Shown here piece by piece: positions 9,320 through 17,225 of a stretch of 64,000 nucleotides of DNA. Numbering within the stretch: the stretch's first letter is position 1; every line of letters begins with the position of its first letter. Source of the DNA: CAMEGH01 sp052103595 (GTDB taxonomy: Bacteria; Patescibacteriota; Saccharimonadia; Saccharimonadales; Saccharimonadaceae); assembly GCA_052103595.1 (NCBI GenBank), contig JBQEKC010000001.1, positions 372,001 to 436,000 on the forward strand. The letters are read 5' to 3'. The notes beneath the pieces were generated by a model. The model made no database searches and was not told the origin of the DNA. It saw only the letters and a list, made by a program, of their open reading frames with translations. The position numbers and the translations under genes were made by a program.

Positions 9320-10195
9320 ATGGCAACGAAAAAAGCCGCTTCCGCGAAGAAGTCAAAATCGACCGCTGCGAAGAAGCAAACCACAACTAAAGTAACGACC
9401 GTTAAGGCGGCTGCCGCTACACCAAAGAGCTCTGTTGCAAGTTCAACAAAGAGTAAAACGCTCACTATGCAAAATAAATCACTGATCACTACAGCCTTAA
9501 TCGCTGAGTTTATCGGAACATTTATCCTTGCCGCTGTAGCACTTTCACTACAGGGAAATGCCTTCTTTATGGGATTTGCTCTCGTTGGTATCGTGCTCGC
9601 TATTGGCGCATTGTCTGGCGCACACGTAAACCCACTTGTGACCGTAGGTGCATGGGTAACCCGCAAAATTAGCGGCAAACGTGCGCTCGGATACGTTGCT
9701 GCACAAGTACTTGGTGGTATGCTCGCCCTTGTTGTTATGACAAGCTACGCAAACTTGGCCGGTGAACCAGACCCACAAGCAGCAATGATGGGGACACAGC
9801 AGGCACTCTTCCAGGTGACACAAGTTAACCAAGACACTCAAGGCATTTGGCACCTTTTCTTTGCTGAAATGATTGGTGCGATTATTTTTGCTTTTGCCGT
9901 TTCAGCAGCATTACGTATACACCACGACAAGACAGCTCGCGCATTGACAATTGGCCTTGGCTTCTTTATTGCTCTCGCGCTTGCCGGTGGTGCAGCGATG
10001 TTTGCACAAGCATACGCAATCATCAACCCAGCACTTGCACTGAGCCTTCAAGCAATCGAATGGCCGGTAAAGGACATCTTTGCGATCTTGGTCTACATCG
10101 TTTCACCGATCCTTGGTGGTGCAATCGGTTTCTTCTTGTATGATCTTCTCCGCGGACAAGACACTTCACCAGAAGATACAGCAGCGGTTGAATAA
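9320..10195 (+). CDS. Aquaporin/MIP-family channel with a Lys/Ala-rich N-terminal tail
   Basis: 291 residues. About 45-50 residues at the N-terminus are almost only K, A, S and T, resembling histone H1-like tails. They are followed by six membrane helices of the major intrinsic protein family. The first half-helix motif is SGAHVNPL (NPL instead of NPA) and the second is AIINPAL (NPA). Family members pass water, glycerol or small neutral solutes. The second motif lacks the arginine usually following NPA. The ATG at 9320 has GGAGGG upstream, better than the in-frame ATG at 9305, which overlaps that ribosome-binding site. A TATACT box near 9275 gives a leader of about 35 bases. Confidence 0.9.
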   Translation: MATKKAASAKKSKSTAAKKQTTTKVTTVKAAAATPKSSVASSTKSKTLTMQNKSLITTALIAEFIGTFILAAVALSLQGNAFFMGFALVGIVLAIGALSGAHVNPLVTVGAWVTRKISGKRALGYVAAQVLGGMLALVVMTSYANLAGEPDPQAAMMGTQQALFQVTQVNQDTQGIWHLFFAEMIGAIIFAFAVSAALRIHHDKTARALTIGLGFFIALALAGGAAMFAQAYAIINPALALSLQAIEWPVKDIFAILVYIVSPILGGAIGFFLYDLLRGQDTSPEDTAAVE

Positions 10196-10208
10196 AGTAA
10201 GCTACTCA

Positions 10209-10244
10209 ATTAAAAACTCCGCTTTCAGAGCGGAGTTTTTAATT
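10209..10244. terminator. Bidirectional terminator
   Basis: Symmetric hairpin with core ACTCCGCT/AGCGGAGT, loop TTCAG, and A-run/T-run flanks continuing the complementarity. It separates the convergent aquaporin-like gene and rmuC. Confidence 0.92.
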
Positions 10245-10247
10245 ACT

Positions 10248-11321
10248 TTATTCGTCTTTTTGTGGGCGATCAATCAAAAGTGGCTCTACACTTGGGTCGG
10301 TATCGGCAATTTTGACGACATCTTTATCGATCTTCTTCAGCTCTTTGTGTGCGTTATTGTAGTGATTTACCGTCGTCCCTAGGCTGCTACCAAGCTTCTG
10401 CATCAACTGTTCGTAGGTAGCGATATGGCGCCCAAGCTGACCAACGCGCGTTTGAATCTCCTTCGCTTGCTCCTCAATCTGCAAGCTACGAAGCCCCTGC
10501 AACACTGTTTGTAAATACGCCATAAAGCTTGTTGGACTCACAATAATTACTTTCTTTTCAACAAACGCATACTCTACTAAATCACGCGCACTAGCACCCG
10601 TCCCCACGTCACCAATCAGCAAGTCATAATACAATGATTCACTTGGAATAAACATAAAAGCAAAGTCCATGGTTTTTTCGTTCGGGCGAATGTATTTAGC
10701 GGTTTCATCGATGCGCCCCTTCAGGTCTGTCCGAACTTTTGCCAGTAACTTCAGACGCTCTTCTTTCGTTTCAGTTGCCACCATACGGTTATAATTCTCA
10801 AGGCTAAACTTGCTGTCCACTGGCAAGATCATGCCCTTTTCTAAAAAGACTACCGCATCAACAATCACCCCGTCTTTAAAAGAATATTGCATTTGGAATT
10901 GCTTTGGCGGCAACACGTTGTCGAGTACACTTTCTAGGTAGAATTCACCAAAAACACCGCGCTGTTTTGGATTTTGCAAGACATTTTGGAGCGTCTTTAA
11001 ATCGTCAGCTACGCTAATAACTCGGTTATTCGTTTCGTCTAATTTTGTCAGACGACTACTTACGTCTGCTACTAAGCGCGCACTTTGTGACAACTGCCGC
11101 TGCATAGAAGTTTGCATGGCAACATTACTTCGCTCGAGTTTGTCACCTACGCGGTCTTGCATTGCGACAATAGAGCGATTCAGCTCGGTAAGGTCTGCTT
11201 TTAATAACTGTGTCGTGTCCGACTTTTCAAGTTGCTTTATGCGGCCAAGCAGCACCACAGCCAGCGCTACAAACCCCAGCGCCATACAAACAACAATAAT
11301 AATCACAAGCGTTATATCCAT
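10248..11321 (-). CDS. rmuC: RmuC-family DNA recombination protein
   Basis: 357 residues. One N-terminal membrane helix (about 3-24), a long coiled coil (about 28-115), then the RmuC nuclease-like domain with GVFGEFYLESVLDNVLP, VDAVVFL, PVDSKFSLENY and VIIVSPTSFMAYLQ. RmuC limits inversion at short repeats in E. coli; the biochemical activity is not well defined. The TATACT box (preceded by TGA) ends six bases before the ATG, so the message should be leaderless. Confidence 0.92.
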   Translation of the reverse strand: MDITLVIIIVVCMALGFVALAVVLLGRIKQLEKSDTTQLLKADLTELNRSIVAMQDRVGDKLERSNVAMQTSMQRQLSQSARLVADVSSRLTKLDETNNRVISVADDLKTLQNVLQNPKQRGVFGEFYLESVLDNVLPPKQFQMQYSFKDGVIVDAVVFLEKGMILPVDSKFSLENYNRMVATETKEERLKLLAKVRTDLKGRIDETAKYIRPNEKTMDFAFMFIPSESLYYDLLIGDVGTGASARDLVEYAFVEKKVIIVSPTSFMAYLQTVLQGLRSLQIEEQAKEIQTRVGQLGRHIATYEQLMQKLGSSLGTTVNHYNNAHKELKKIDKDVVKIADTDPSVEPLLIDRPQKDE

Positions 11322-11356
11322 ACGCCCAGTATATCACTTTTGTGAAGGCGTGCGCT

Positions 11357-11836
11357 TTAGATCATCATTGGAATGACGCGAGAGGCAATCAACAATAATG
11401 CCACAAGAATCAGCATCACGACGACGTTGCGAACACGGGCCAGCCATGCGTAGGCACTGTATGCGAGCGCAAACAGTAGTACCATCCAGCCAACTTGTTC
11501 AAGAATTGTTAAGCCAGAAAGCCAGCTAACAATTCCCCACAAGCTTACTACCGCACCAAGCACGATAAGGAGTGGGCGATACACTAACGAACGTACCAAC
11601 ACGATCACACCGACAATTGCCGTAACAATCAGGGCAATCGCGCCAGAATAATCAACCGCACGTTCACACGTTGTGTCATCTCCACAAAACAGCGATCCAA
11701 GCACAAAACGTTGCAATGCATACGCAAGCATCCACGTGACAAGCCCAACAACCGCGCCTGTAATAGCCACGCGCAGTGCAACGCCTTTATTTTGTTCAAT
11801 TATTGCCGGTTTTGATTCATACACGTATTCCGCCAT
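11357..11836 (-). CDS. Multi-pass membrane protein, unknown function
   Basis: 159 residues with about five hydrophobic segments (roughly 20-45, 65-85, 88-105, 110-130, 135-157). A short loop holds the pair CGDDTTC, possibly a disulfide on the outer face. No family recognised. A TATAGT box lies upstream and a GGAG sequence about a dozen bases before the ATG, so this gene has a short leader unlike many neighbours. Confidence 0.7.
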   Translation of the reverse strand: MAEYVYESKPAIIEQNKGVALRVAITGAVVGLVTWMLAYALQRFVLGSLFCGDDTTCERAVDYSGAIALIVTAIVGVIVLVRSLVYRPLLIVLGAVVSLWGIVSWLSGLTILEQVGWMVLLFALAYSAYAWLARVRNVVVMLILVALLLIASRVIPMMI

Positions 11837-11880
11837 GTGATTGTTTACTCCACTAACTATACTTCTCTTTTTATTTTATA

Positions 11881-12375
11881 CTACTTTTGACTTTTTTGCA
11901 AGCTCTCGTCCTTCTTGGGTTGACGTGCGCCATAATACCATATTGCACCGACCGCTGCTGCGATGAATCCACCGATAATATCGATTGGCGCATGCACCAA
12001 TGCCGCCACGCGACCAAGACTTACCGCCAATGCCGCCAATGCCAATACTGCAGCAAGCCATGGCTTTCGCACACCGTACCACACCGCAAAAACAATCACC
12101 CATACAAACAAGGTATGGTCAGACGGAAACCCTGGATTGTCAAGATATGATGCGCCTGGTGCCGCACCTGCAATCTCGAATGGGCGCATCGTTGAAGGTT
12201 GATATGCCAACGCCATAAATTTTGCCACCATGTACGAGGTAAGTCCTGCAACGAGTAATCTGCTATACACGGCAATCTTTTTACTATGAGGGACGTAGAA
12301 TAGAAGCGCACCTGCAGCTACCACTGCGATTGGAATAACCAGCCAATCTGCCAGCGCAATAATAAGCATTTCCAT
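11881..12375 (-). CDS. PAP2-family phosphatase (possible undecaprenyl-diphosphatase)
   Basis: 164 residues, several membrane helices. The three PAP2 motifs are visible: K-x6-RP as KFMALAYQPSTMRPF, PSDHTLF (usual PSGH) and GRVAALVHAPIDIIGG with the catalytic histidine and aspartate. Small PAP2 proteins of this kind recycle undecaprenyl diphosphate, the cell-wall lipid carrier, or dephosphorylate lipids; which is not shown here. The frame is open further upstream, but the ATG at 12375 lies six bases after a TGG-extended TATACT box and is the convincing start. Confidence 0.85.
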   Translation of the reverse strand: MEMLIIALADWLVIPIAVVAAGALLFYVPHSKKIAVYSRLLVAGLTSYMVAKFMALAYQPSTMRPFEIAGAAPGASYLDNPGFPSDHTLFVWVIVFAVWYGVRKPWLAAVLALAALAVSLGRVAALVHAPIDIIGGFIAAAVGAIWYYGARQPKKDESLQKSQK

Positions 12376-12401
12376 ATTCTTAGTATACCACGATCCGTCT
12401 A

Positions 12402-13769
12402 CTATCGAGCGCGTGCGATTACCACTCCTATAATCATCCAAGTAACACACACGCCGGCACAAATAGCTGTAAAGATTGGCAAGCCAAGCAGCATAATGAG
12501 CGGCATCGATAGGGCCGTCACAATACCACCGCCAACAACCGGCTCAAACAAAAGCTGCTTATAGCCAAAGCTTTCCACGACACCCGTTCGCTGTTTTGGG
12601 TCAACCATTTGGGCAAACAGTAGACCCGTTGCAGTTGTTCCCATCGATTGCCCCATACTAACAATACCGTTAGTAAACCATTCTTTTTTGAACATGCGCC
12701 GCGCCAACACCAAAAAGCTAAACAACACCCACGAGACACCCGTAACTACAAGTGTCAGAAAAGTGAGGCCGTCGGTAGATAAAAAGCTCAGCTTCATCGT
12801 GGCAATAGCAGATGTTACCAACACGGCCAACGCTGCGCCACTCAACAACTCAACAACCGGTCGCGAAATACGCAGCCCCAGCCGCACCCATATCATTTGC
12901 GCCAACATGCCACCAAACATACAGAAGGTAAAGGCCGGCATGTAACCAAAAATCTTTAGCCCGTCAGCTCCCCAGCTCAGCAGTTCTATTTGCAGAAGCG
13001 CCCAGTGCAACCCCCATCCAAGGGCCACACTCGCAACAATCAGCAATATGTGCGCTACCACGTTAAAAAAGCCGAGCTCTTCACGAAGGGAGATGCCCGC
13101 TTTGCGCAACTGATAGATAACTCGGCGGTGGTAAATCATACCTTTCACCTGCGAATAAGGTGTTTGCTGTGCGATATATTTTTTACGACGACCATATGAA
13201 ATCAACAAAAAACCTGCAATGAGCGTAGCAAAAAGGCTTGTTGTAGCAAGCGCCACCGACATTTCTTGCCCGGTCGTGTAGCCGAACTCCTGAAACACAG
13301 GAATCATACCAGCGGCCGTTCCGTGACCGCCCTCGAAGCTAATTTCTAGTAGCGCTGCCGAAAGCGGATGCGCACCCAAAAATGGAATCAACACCAGTAG
13401 CGCAACAATGCCACCAAATGCATAATATCCCCACGCAATCATTTGCCCAAAGGCGGCTTGAGGTGCAGCTAACTTCCAAATACTTTTTAGCCCTTTGAGC
13501 GGCTTTCCTAAAAAGAGCGCGCCAAAAATAACATTAATTAATAACCCCGGAAGCGGCTCCCACGCCCGATATAAATTCTCTGCGATACTAGAACCAGTTG
13601 GAAACTGCCCAAGGATTTCAGGCCCAAGAAGTAGCAGCGTTATACCCGCAATCACGCTTGCTGGCAAAAATGCTCGGCGCACGCCAGGCAATTGTACAAA
13701 AAGATAGCCGATAGTAATGGCGCCCACCAAAACAAGAAAGGCCATGCTATAGACGCTTATGGTTTCCAT
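12402..13769 (-). CDS. gltS: Sodium/glutamate symporter-like permease (GltS family)
   Basis: 455 residues, ten or more membrane helices. The family's re-entrant loop motif appears as ISFEGGHGTAAGM, and the second half has the matching MGQSMGTTATGLL. The family imports glutamate with sodium. A TGC-extended TATAAT box ends nine bases before the ATG. The gene is followed on the same strand by the PAP2 phosphatase, which has its own promoter inside the 26-base gap. Confidence 0.85.
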   Translation of the reverse strand: METISVYSMAFLVLVGAITIGYLFVQLPGVRRAFLPASVIAGITLLLLGPEILGQFPTGSSIAENLYRAWEPLPGLLINVIFGALFLGKPLKGLKSIWKLAAPQAAFGQMIAWGYYAFGGIVALLVLIPFLGAHPLSAALLEISFEGGHGTAAGMIPVFQEFGYTTGQEMSVALATTSLFATLIAGFLLISYGRRKKYIAQQTPYSQVKGMIYHRRVIYQLRKAGISLREELGFFNVVAHILLIVASVALGWGLHWALLQIELLSWGADGLKIFGYMPAFTFCMFGGMLAQMIWVRLGLRISRPVVELLSGAALAVLVTSAIATMKLSFLSTDGLTFLTLVVTGVSWVLFSFLVLARRMFKKEWFTNGIVSMGQSMGTTATGLLFAQMVDPKQRTGVVESFGYKQLLFEPVVGGGIVTALSMPLIMLLGLPIFTAICAGVCVTWMIIGVVIARAR

Positions 13770-13790
13770 ATTGCTTTTATTATAGCACGC

Positions 13791-14720
13791 TTATTTTTTG
13801 TTTGATGCGCGCGATTTTACAGCTGGCTTTTCGTCTTGCACGATTACATGCGGATACGATATTGCTATTCCTTCACGATCAAATGCTGCTTTTAGCCGAC
13901 GCCGAAATTCACCTGCAACCGCCCACTGTTCGGCCGGAACAACCTTGCCGAGTGCCTTAATCTTTATTCCAGCATCTGTAAAATCATCAATCCGCAAAAA
14001 AGCAATTGGCTCGTAAATATTGCTCGCCCAATCAGCGTGAGCAGACATCTCTTCACCAATCTCATTAATCACCGTCTCAAGCGTGTCGATGTCCGTGGTG
14101 TACGGCACCTGAATATCAATATTGACGTTCGCATATTGAAAACTAAGGTTCGTCACCGCCTGTACCGACCCGTTACTTACAATGTGCAAATTACCATCAA
14201 GGTCACGCAAACGGGTAATGCGGATAGTAATATCTTCAACCGAGCCAGACACCTCTACGCCAGCAACTGTCATCGATACTACATCACCAACACGGTATTG
14301 GTTTTCACCAATCACAAACAGACCAGCCACAAAATCTTTAATAACATTTTGCGCACCAAACCCAAAAATAACACCAAATAGACCAGCTCCCGTGGCAAGT
14401 GTAGCAAGATTAACGTGGAGCTGCCCTAAAATTGCAATCGCCGCCATAATCCAAATAATAACCGTTGCCATCGTGCGCAACACGCCCCGTAACGTCTTTT
14501 CTTGCTTCGTCACGTCTTCTTTGCTTAGTATTGGACCCGTTTTTACCACAATATGGCGACGATGTTGCAAAATGCGCCCTACTGTAGCCGTAATAATCAT
14601 TCCAGAAATAACCTGTACAATGAGCGCCACGATAACCGTGATCATCACCTGCATAATCGTACTTTCGGCAATCACCTCACCAAGCAACATCCAGTCTATA
14701 TCTTTTATTTCATCTATCAT
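13791..14720 (-). CDS. mscS: Small-conductance mechanosensitive channel, MscS family
   Basis: 309 residues. Two to three N-terminal membrane helices (about 15-120), then the pore-lining helix and the conserved GVIFGFGAQNVIKDFVAGLFV stretch, followed by the beta domain (GDVVSMTVAGVEVSGSVEDI) and an alpha/beta C-terminal domain. MscS channels open under membrane tension to release solutes on osmotic downshock. The start follows a TGC-extended TATACT box by six bases (leaderless). Confidence 0.92.
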   Translation of the reverse strand: MIDEIKDIDWMLLGEVIAESTIMQVMITVIVALIVQVISGMIITATVGRILQHRRHIVVKTGPILSKEDVTKQEKTLRGVLRTMATVIIWIMAAIAILGQLHVNLATLATGAGLFGVIFGFGAQNVIKDFVAGLFVIGENQYRVGDVVSMTVAGVEVSGSVEDITIRITRLRDLDGNLHIVSNGSVQAVTNLSFQYANVNIDIQVPYTTDIDTLETVINEIGEEMSAHADWASNIYEPIAFLRIDDFTDAGIKIKALGKVVPAEQWAVAGEFRRRLKAAFDREGIAISYPHVIVQDEKPAVKSRASNKK

Positions 14721-14767
14721 ACTTGTAGTATAGCAACTGTCGTGAAGTGCGCCCAGACTCTAGACGA

Positions 14768-15148
14768 CTAATCTTCAAATTCAATATCAACACGTGGATT
14801 TTTCTTGTCGACACCACCGTAAACAAGTGTTAGCCGGTTGATATATTTTACGTTATCATCTTCAATCACTTCGGCGGCGGTCATAGCATCAAGTACGCCT
14901 GCAGCAGCGTTATCAAGATCGTGACGACGATCATTATCAAAGTAAAATGTCATCGTACACGACACTGGGTAGCCGACAATTTTACAACCACGAAAGGCCT
15001 GTCGCAAAGCAATAATCGCGCTTCCCATCCAAATTTGCACACGGTCAGACGATACGATTGATGGCGTATCTTTACCATTGCGACGTAAATAGATGATTTT
15101 TTTGTCGTTTTTGAGCGACGGAACATTGCCAGGAAGGGTGATGATCAT
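14768..15148 (-). CDS. rusA: RusA-family Holliday junction resolvase
   Basis: 126 residues. The core DNDRRHDLDNAAAGVLDAM followed by EVIEDDNVKYI is the RusA signature: aspartates that hold the metal at the active site and the D-D-x-x-V strand. RusA cuts four-way DNA junctions and is usually carried by phages or prophages. No other phage genes are visible here. The open frame extends far upstream, but the ATG at 15148 gives a family-like N-terminus (MIITLPGNVPS) and sits ten bases after a TACAAT box. Confidence 0.85.
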   Translation of the reverse strand: MIITLPGNVPSLKNDKKIIYLRRNGKDTPSIVSSDRVQIWMGSAIIALRQAFRGCKIVGYPVSCTMTFYFDNDRRHDLDNAAAGVLDAMTAAEVIEDDNVKYINRLTLVYGGVDKKNPRVDIEFED

Positions 15149-15253
15149 AATAATAGTTATTGTAGCACTTTTATAGAATATCCTAGAGCGGGGTAAAATA
15201 GAGAATCTACCAACGTTGTCCAAATAGACGCTATAAACGCGCAAGAATCGGTA

Positions 15254-15282
15254 TTGCTTATTTTTCATTTTCGTGCTATAAT
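15254..15282 (+). promoter_or_regulatory. Promoter of the 15.4 kb cassette gene
   Basis: TTGCTT (15254-15259), 17-base spacer, TATAAT (15277-15282). Predicted start near 15289, leaving a leader of about 140 bases before the chosen GTG. Confidence 0.8.
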
Positions 15283-15288
15283 AACTAT

Positions 15289-15428
15289 TGAACCTTAACA
15301 GTTTAACACTCCCTTGAGGACGGCGTTTTGCATACAAACTTTGCATGTGATACGCCGTTCTCAATCGACAGTTGAGATCACCGCTGCAAATCGCATCGGA
15401 GAAGTCTACGGTAAAGAAGAGAGTCATC
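15289..15428 (+). promoter_or_regulatory. Structured 5' leader with two competing stems (riboswitch-like)
   Basis: Stem 1 pairs 15314-15326 (TTGAGGACGGCGT) with 15352-15364 (ACGCCGTTCTCAA), 13 pairs with one G-T wobble, and its loop contains a direct repeat TTTGCAT (15327 and 15340). The 3' arm's TCTCAA can instead pair with TTGAGA at 15372-15377 across a seven-base loop. The two structures exclude each other. No known riboswitch class is recognised; a regulatory role is inference. Confidence 0.5.
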
Positions 15429-16145
15429 GTGGCTACTATCAAGCAGTTGGACGGTATCACCGCCCAACTCAACGAGATTACCAAATGCGTCAAGGACGGT
15501 TCACTCAACCCGACCGCTGTCAAGCGAGCGCTTCAAGATATCATTATCGAGAGCGAGTTCTTCGGACCCAGCTACGACCTGCCATCCTGGTGGCGTACCC
15601 CTGAGCAGCAGCTCGCGCGTGCGCGTCAGCTCTGGCCAAACGTCGTTCTGCCCGAGCCGCCCAAGGAGTTCACACCCCGGACGAAGTCCGAGGTGTTGCT
15701 TCTGCACGTTCCGGACAGCTTCGACTCCCTCTGGGATAAGGTCGACGCCCCCGTCGGCCACACCAAGTACCGCTTGGATCGCGTAAAGTCAGACGAGCGA
15801 AATCTGCGTCTCTCGCCCAACAAGAGTGAGTTCACGGAGCCTGTCTGGCTGGCCTTCGACCCCGAACGTGGCAAGGGTGAGCGTCCCGACTCCTTCTGGG
15901 GTCAGGCCGACACCGCTGCTAGCGAGGTCTTCTCGGCGCTGATCCAGTTCCCCGAATGGTCACTCGCGTGGTTCAATGGTGCTTCGGCTCCGAACCTCAC
16001 GGGCTACCAGCTCAAGTACGACGGGAACTGGTCGCACGTTCCGTGCCTCGGCCGGTGGGGCGGCGACCGCCGGCTGGAGTTGTACGACGGCTGGGCTGGC
16101 TACCGGGATGACGACTGGTCGTCTCCGTCGGTCAGGGAGTGCTGA
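15429..16145 (+). CDS. Hypothetical protein of cassette type, unknown function
   Basis: 238 residues from the GTG at 15429; a TTG at 15372 would add 19. No family recognised. Tryptophan-rich (WWRTPEQQLARARQLWP, SFWGQ, WSLAWFNG, YDGWAGYRDDDW); soluble, with no signal peptide or membrane helix. The protein has an apparent N-terminal helix (1-50) and a C-terminal acidic/aromatic region. Codon choice is visibly richer in G/C at third positions than in neighbouring genes, which may mean high expression or recent acquisition. It is transcribed alone from its own promoter with a long folded leader, and ends at a structured 3' region. GAGAG a few bases upstream is a weak ribosome-binding site, so the start is not certain. 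Confidence 0.7.
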   Translation: MATIKQLDGITAQLNEITKCVKDGSLNPTAVKRALQDIIIESEFFGPSYDLPSWWRTPEQQLARARQLWPNVVLPEPPKEFTPRTKSEVLLLHVPDSFDSLWDKVDAPVGHTKYRLDRVKSDERNLRLSPNKSEFTEPVWLAFDPERGKGERPDSFWGQADTAASEVFSALIQFPEWSLAWFNGASAPNLTGYQLKYDGNWSHVPCLGRWGGDRRLELYDGWAGYRDDDWSSPSVREC

Positions 16146-16252
16146 TACTGGAACCTTGGTTCCTTGGTATCCGAAGGGGTCTTGTATTCTTGGATCTTGA
16201 TCCTTGAAAACTTTACCTCTCCGGATACCTGCATTCACTTCTATGAAAGTTC
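16146..16252 (+). other. Structured 3' untranslated region
   Basis: Three nested or adjacent inverted repeats occur in about 85 bases: GGAACC-TT-GGTTCC (16150-16163), GGTATCCG (16166-16173) pairing with CGGATACC (16222-16229), and inside it GGATC-TT-GATCC (16192-16203). GAAGGGGT at 16173-16180 repeats the 3' arm of the following terminator, giving a possible alternative partner for its 5' arm. Confidence 0.45.
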
Positions 16253-16288
16253 ACCCCCTCCAATCTAGCAGAAGGGGTTTTATTTTTA
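16253..16288 (+). terminator. Terminator of the 15.4 kb cassette
   Basis: CCCCT/AGGGG stem with a loose loop followed by a T-rich tract (TTTTATTTTT). Weaker than the other terminators here. Confidence 0.55.
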
Positions 16289-16388
16289 CTAAAGGGAATA
16301 AATTAACTGCTGAACGCACGTTCACGAATATACGTCACTAGTCCTGCGTCTTGAGACTGACAAAATCTACCTCATTGGAAATCTAAAC

Positions 16389-16410
16389 TAAAAATCGCCC
16401 ATTCGGGCGA
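16389..16410 (-). terminator. Terminator of tRNA-Gln
   Basis: Stem TCGCCC/GGGCGA with a four-base loop and a T-run on the minus strand just downstream of the tRNA. Confidence 0.85.
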
Positions 16411-16433
16411 AGATTTGGATTTTTACTCTGAAA

Positions 16434-16508
16434 TGGCTGGGATGGAGGGATTCGAACCCCCGAATGCCGGTACCAGAAACCGGTGCCTTACCACTTGGCG
16501 ACATCCCA
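16434..16508 (-). tRNA. tRNA-Gln (anticodon CTG)
   Basis: Cloverleaf with acceptor TGGGATG/CATCCCA, D-arm GCCAAGTGGTAAGGC, anticodon loop TTCTGGT (CTG, reads CAG), T-loop TTCGAAT, discriminator G and encoded CCA. The weak first pair and the G discriminator are usual for tRNA-Gln. Confidence 0.96.
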
Positions 16509-16545
16509 TTAGCTGTCATTACTATAGCAAGCTGGCCGGTGTTTT

Positions 16546-16983
16546 TCAAGATTTATTTAATGGGATACCGCGACGCTTGATCGTCAGATATGAACCGATC
16601 ATGCCGATACCTACAGCGACTACTCCTGCCCAATTTTGTGAAACAACCGTTCCAAGCATACCAATATCGGCAAGTGGCGTTGTGGCGATGCTATACGCAA
16701 GCCAAAAAAACGGCAATAGCACCGTCAGTACGCACGACACTGTGCGAATAGCAACCGGCGTACGAAGTTGCAGAATATAAGGCAAACTAAATACCGCGCT
16801 CATTACCATACAAATCAACAGCGTTCGCCCTGCAAGCGACGTAAACTGCTCGGTCATAACATCAAAACTATACAGCTGCGCCACCACAACGAGCGCAATA
16901 AAAGCCGCATACGCCAGATACCCATACTGGCCATAGCGCTGCATTTTTCGTGTTATCTTCTCTGTTTTTTCTTGCTGTGTCAT
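16546..16983 (-). CDS. Four-helix membrane protein, unknown function
   Basis: 145 residues: a basic amphipathic N-terminus, then about four membrane helices (20-40, 50-72, 78-100, 112-132) and a basic C-terminal tail ending IKRRGIPLNKS. No family recognised. A TACAAT box ends seven bases before the ATG (leaderless). It stands alone between tRNA-Gln and trmD. Confidence 0.7.
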   Translation of the reverse strand: MTQQEKTEKITRKMQRYGQYGYLAYAAFIALVVVAQLYSFDVMTEQFTSLAGRTLLICMVMSAVFSLPYILQLRTPVAIRTVSCVLTVLLPFFWLAYSIATTPLADIGMLGTVVSQNWAGVVAVGIGMIGSYLTIKRRGIPLNKS

Positions 16984-17183
16984 ATGTTCTATTGTACTAC
17001 ATGGTGCGTATTTTGTACTATTCGTTGTGTTTTACACCATTATGCTTGTGCTCACACAAAAGCTAGGGTATAGTTACTAACAAGCGAAACGTTACAAAAA
17101 TAAACATTGCACTAAAAACAGTTTGTTTGTAGAACAAATGAAAGCTTTGTAGCTCTCGCTGTAATTTACCCACCACAACTCCT

Positions 17184-17209
17184 GTAACCCCTGGTCTTCC
17201 AGGGGTTAC
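17184..17209. other. Perfect 11-bp hairpin downstream of trmD
   Basis: GTAACCCCTGG and CCAGGGGTTAC separated by TCTT. It lies 17 bases beyond the trmD stop and has no T-run on either strand, so it is not a classical terminator; it may protect the 3' end of the trmD message or bind a protein. Confidence 0.6.
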
Positions 17210-17225
17210 CTCGTGGAAGGGTATT

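Noticed and set aside
15149..15523. Long N-terminal extension of the rusA frame
   Set aside because: The extra 125 codons overlap the plus-strand promoter and structured leader and do not resemble RusA; the ATG at 15148 gives a normal family length.
17063..17173. A 36-codon minus-strand ORF (GTG at 17173) with AGGAG upstream and one hydrophobic stretch, just after the trmD hairpin
   Set aside because: No promoter or terminator of its own, composition is ordinary intergenic, and the GTG start with one motif match is easily due to chance.
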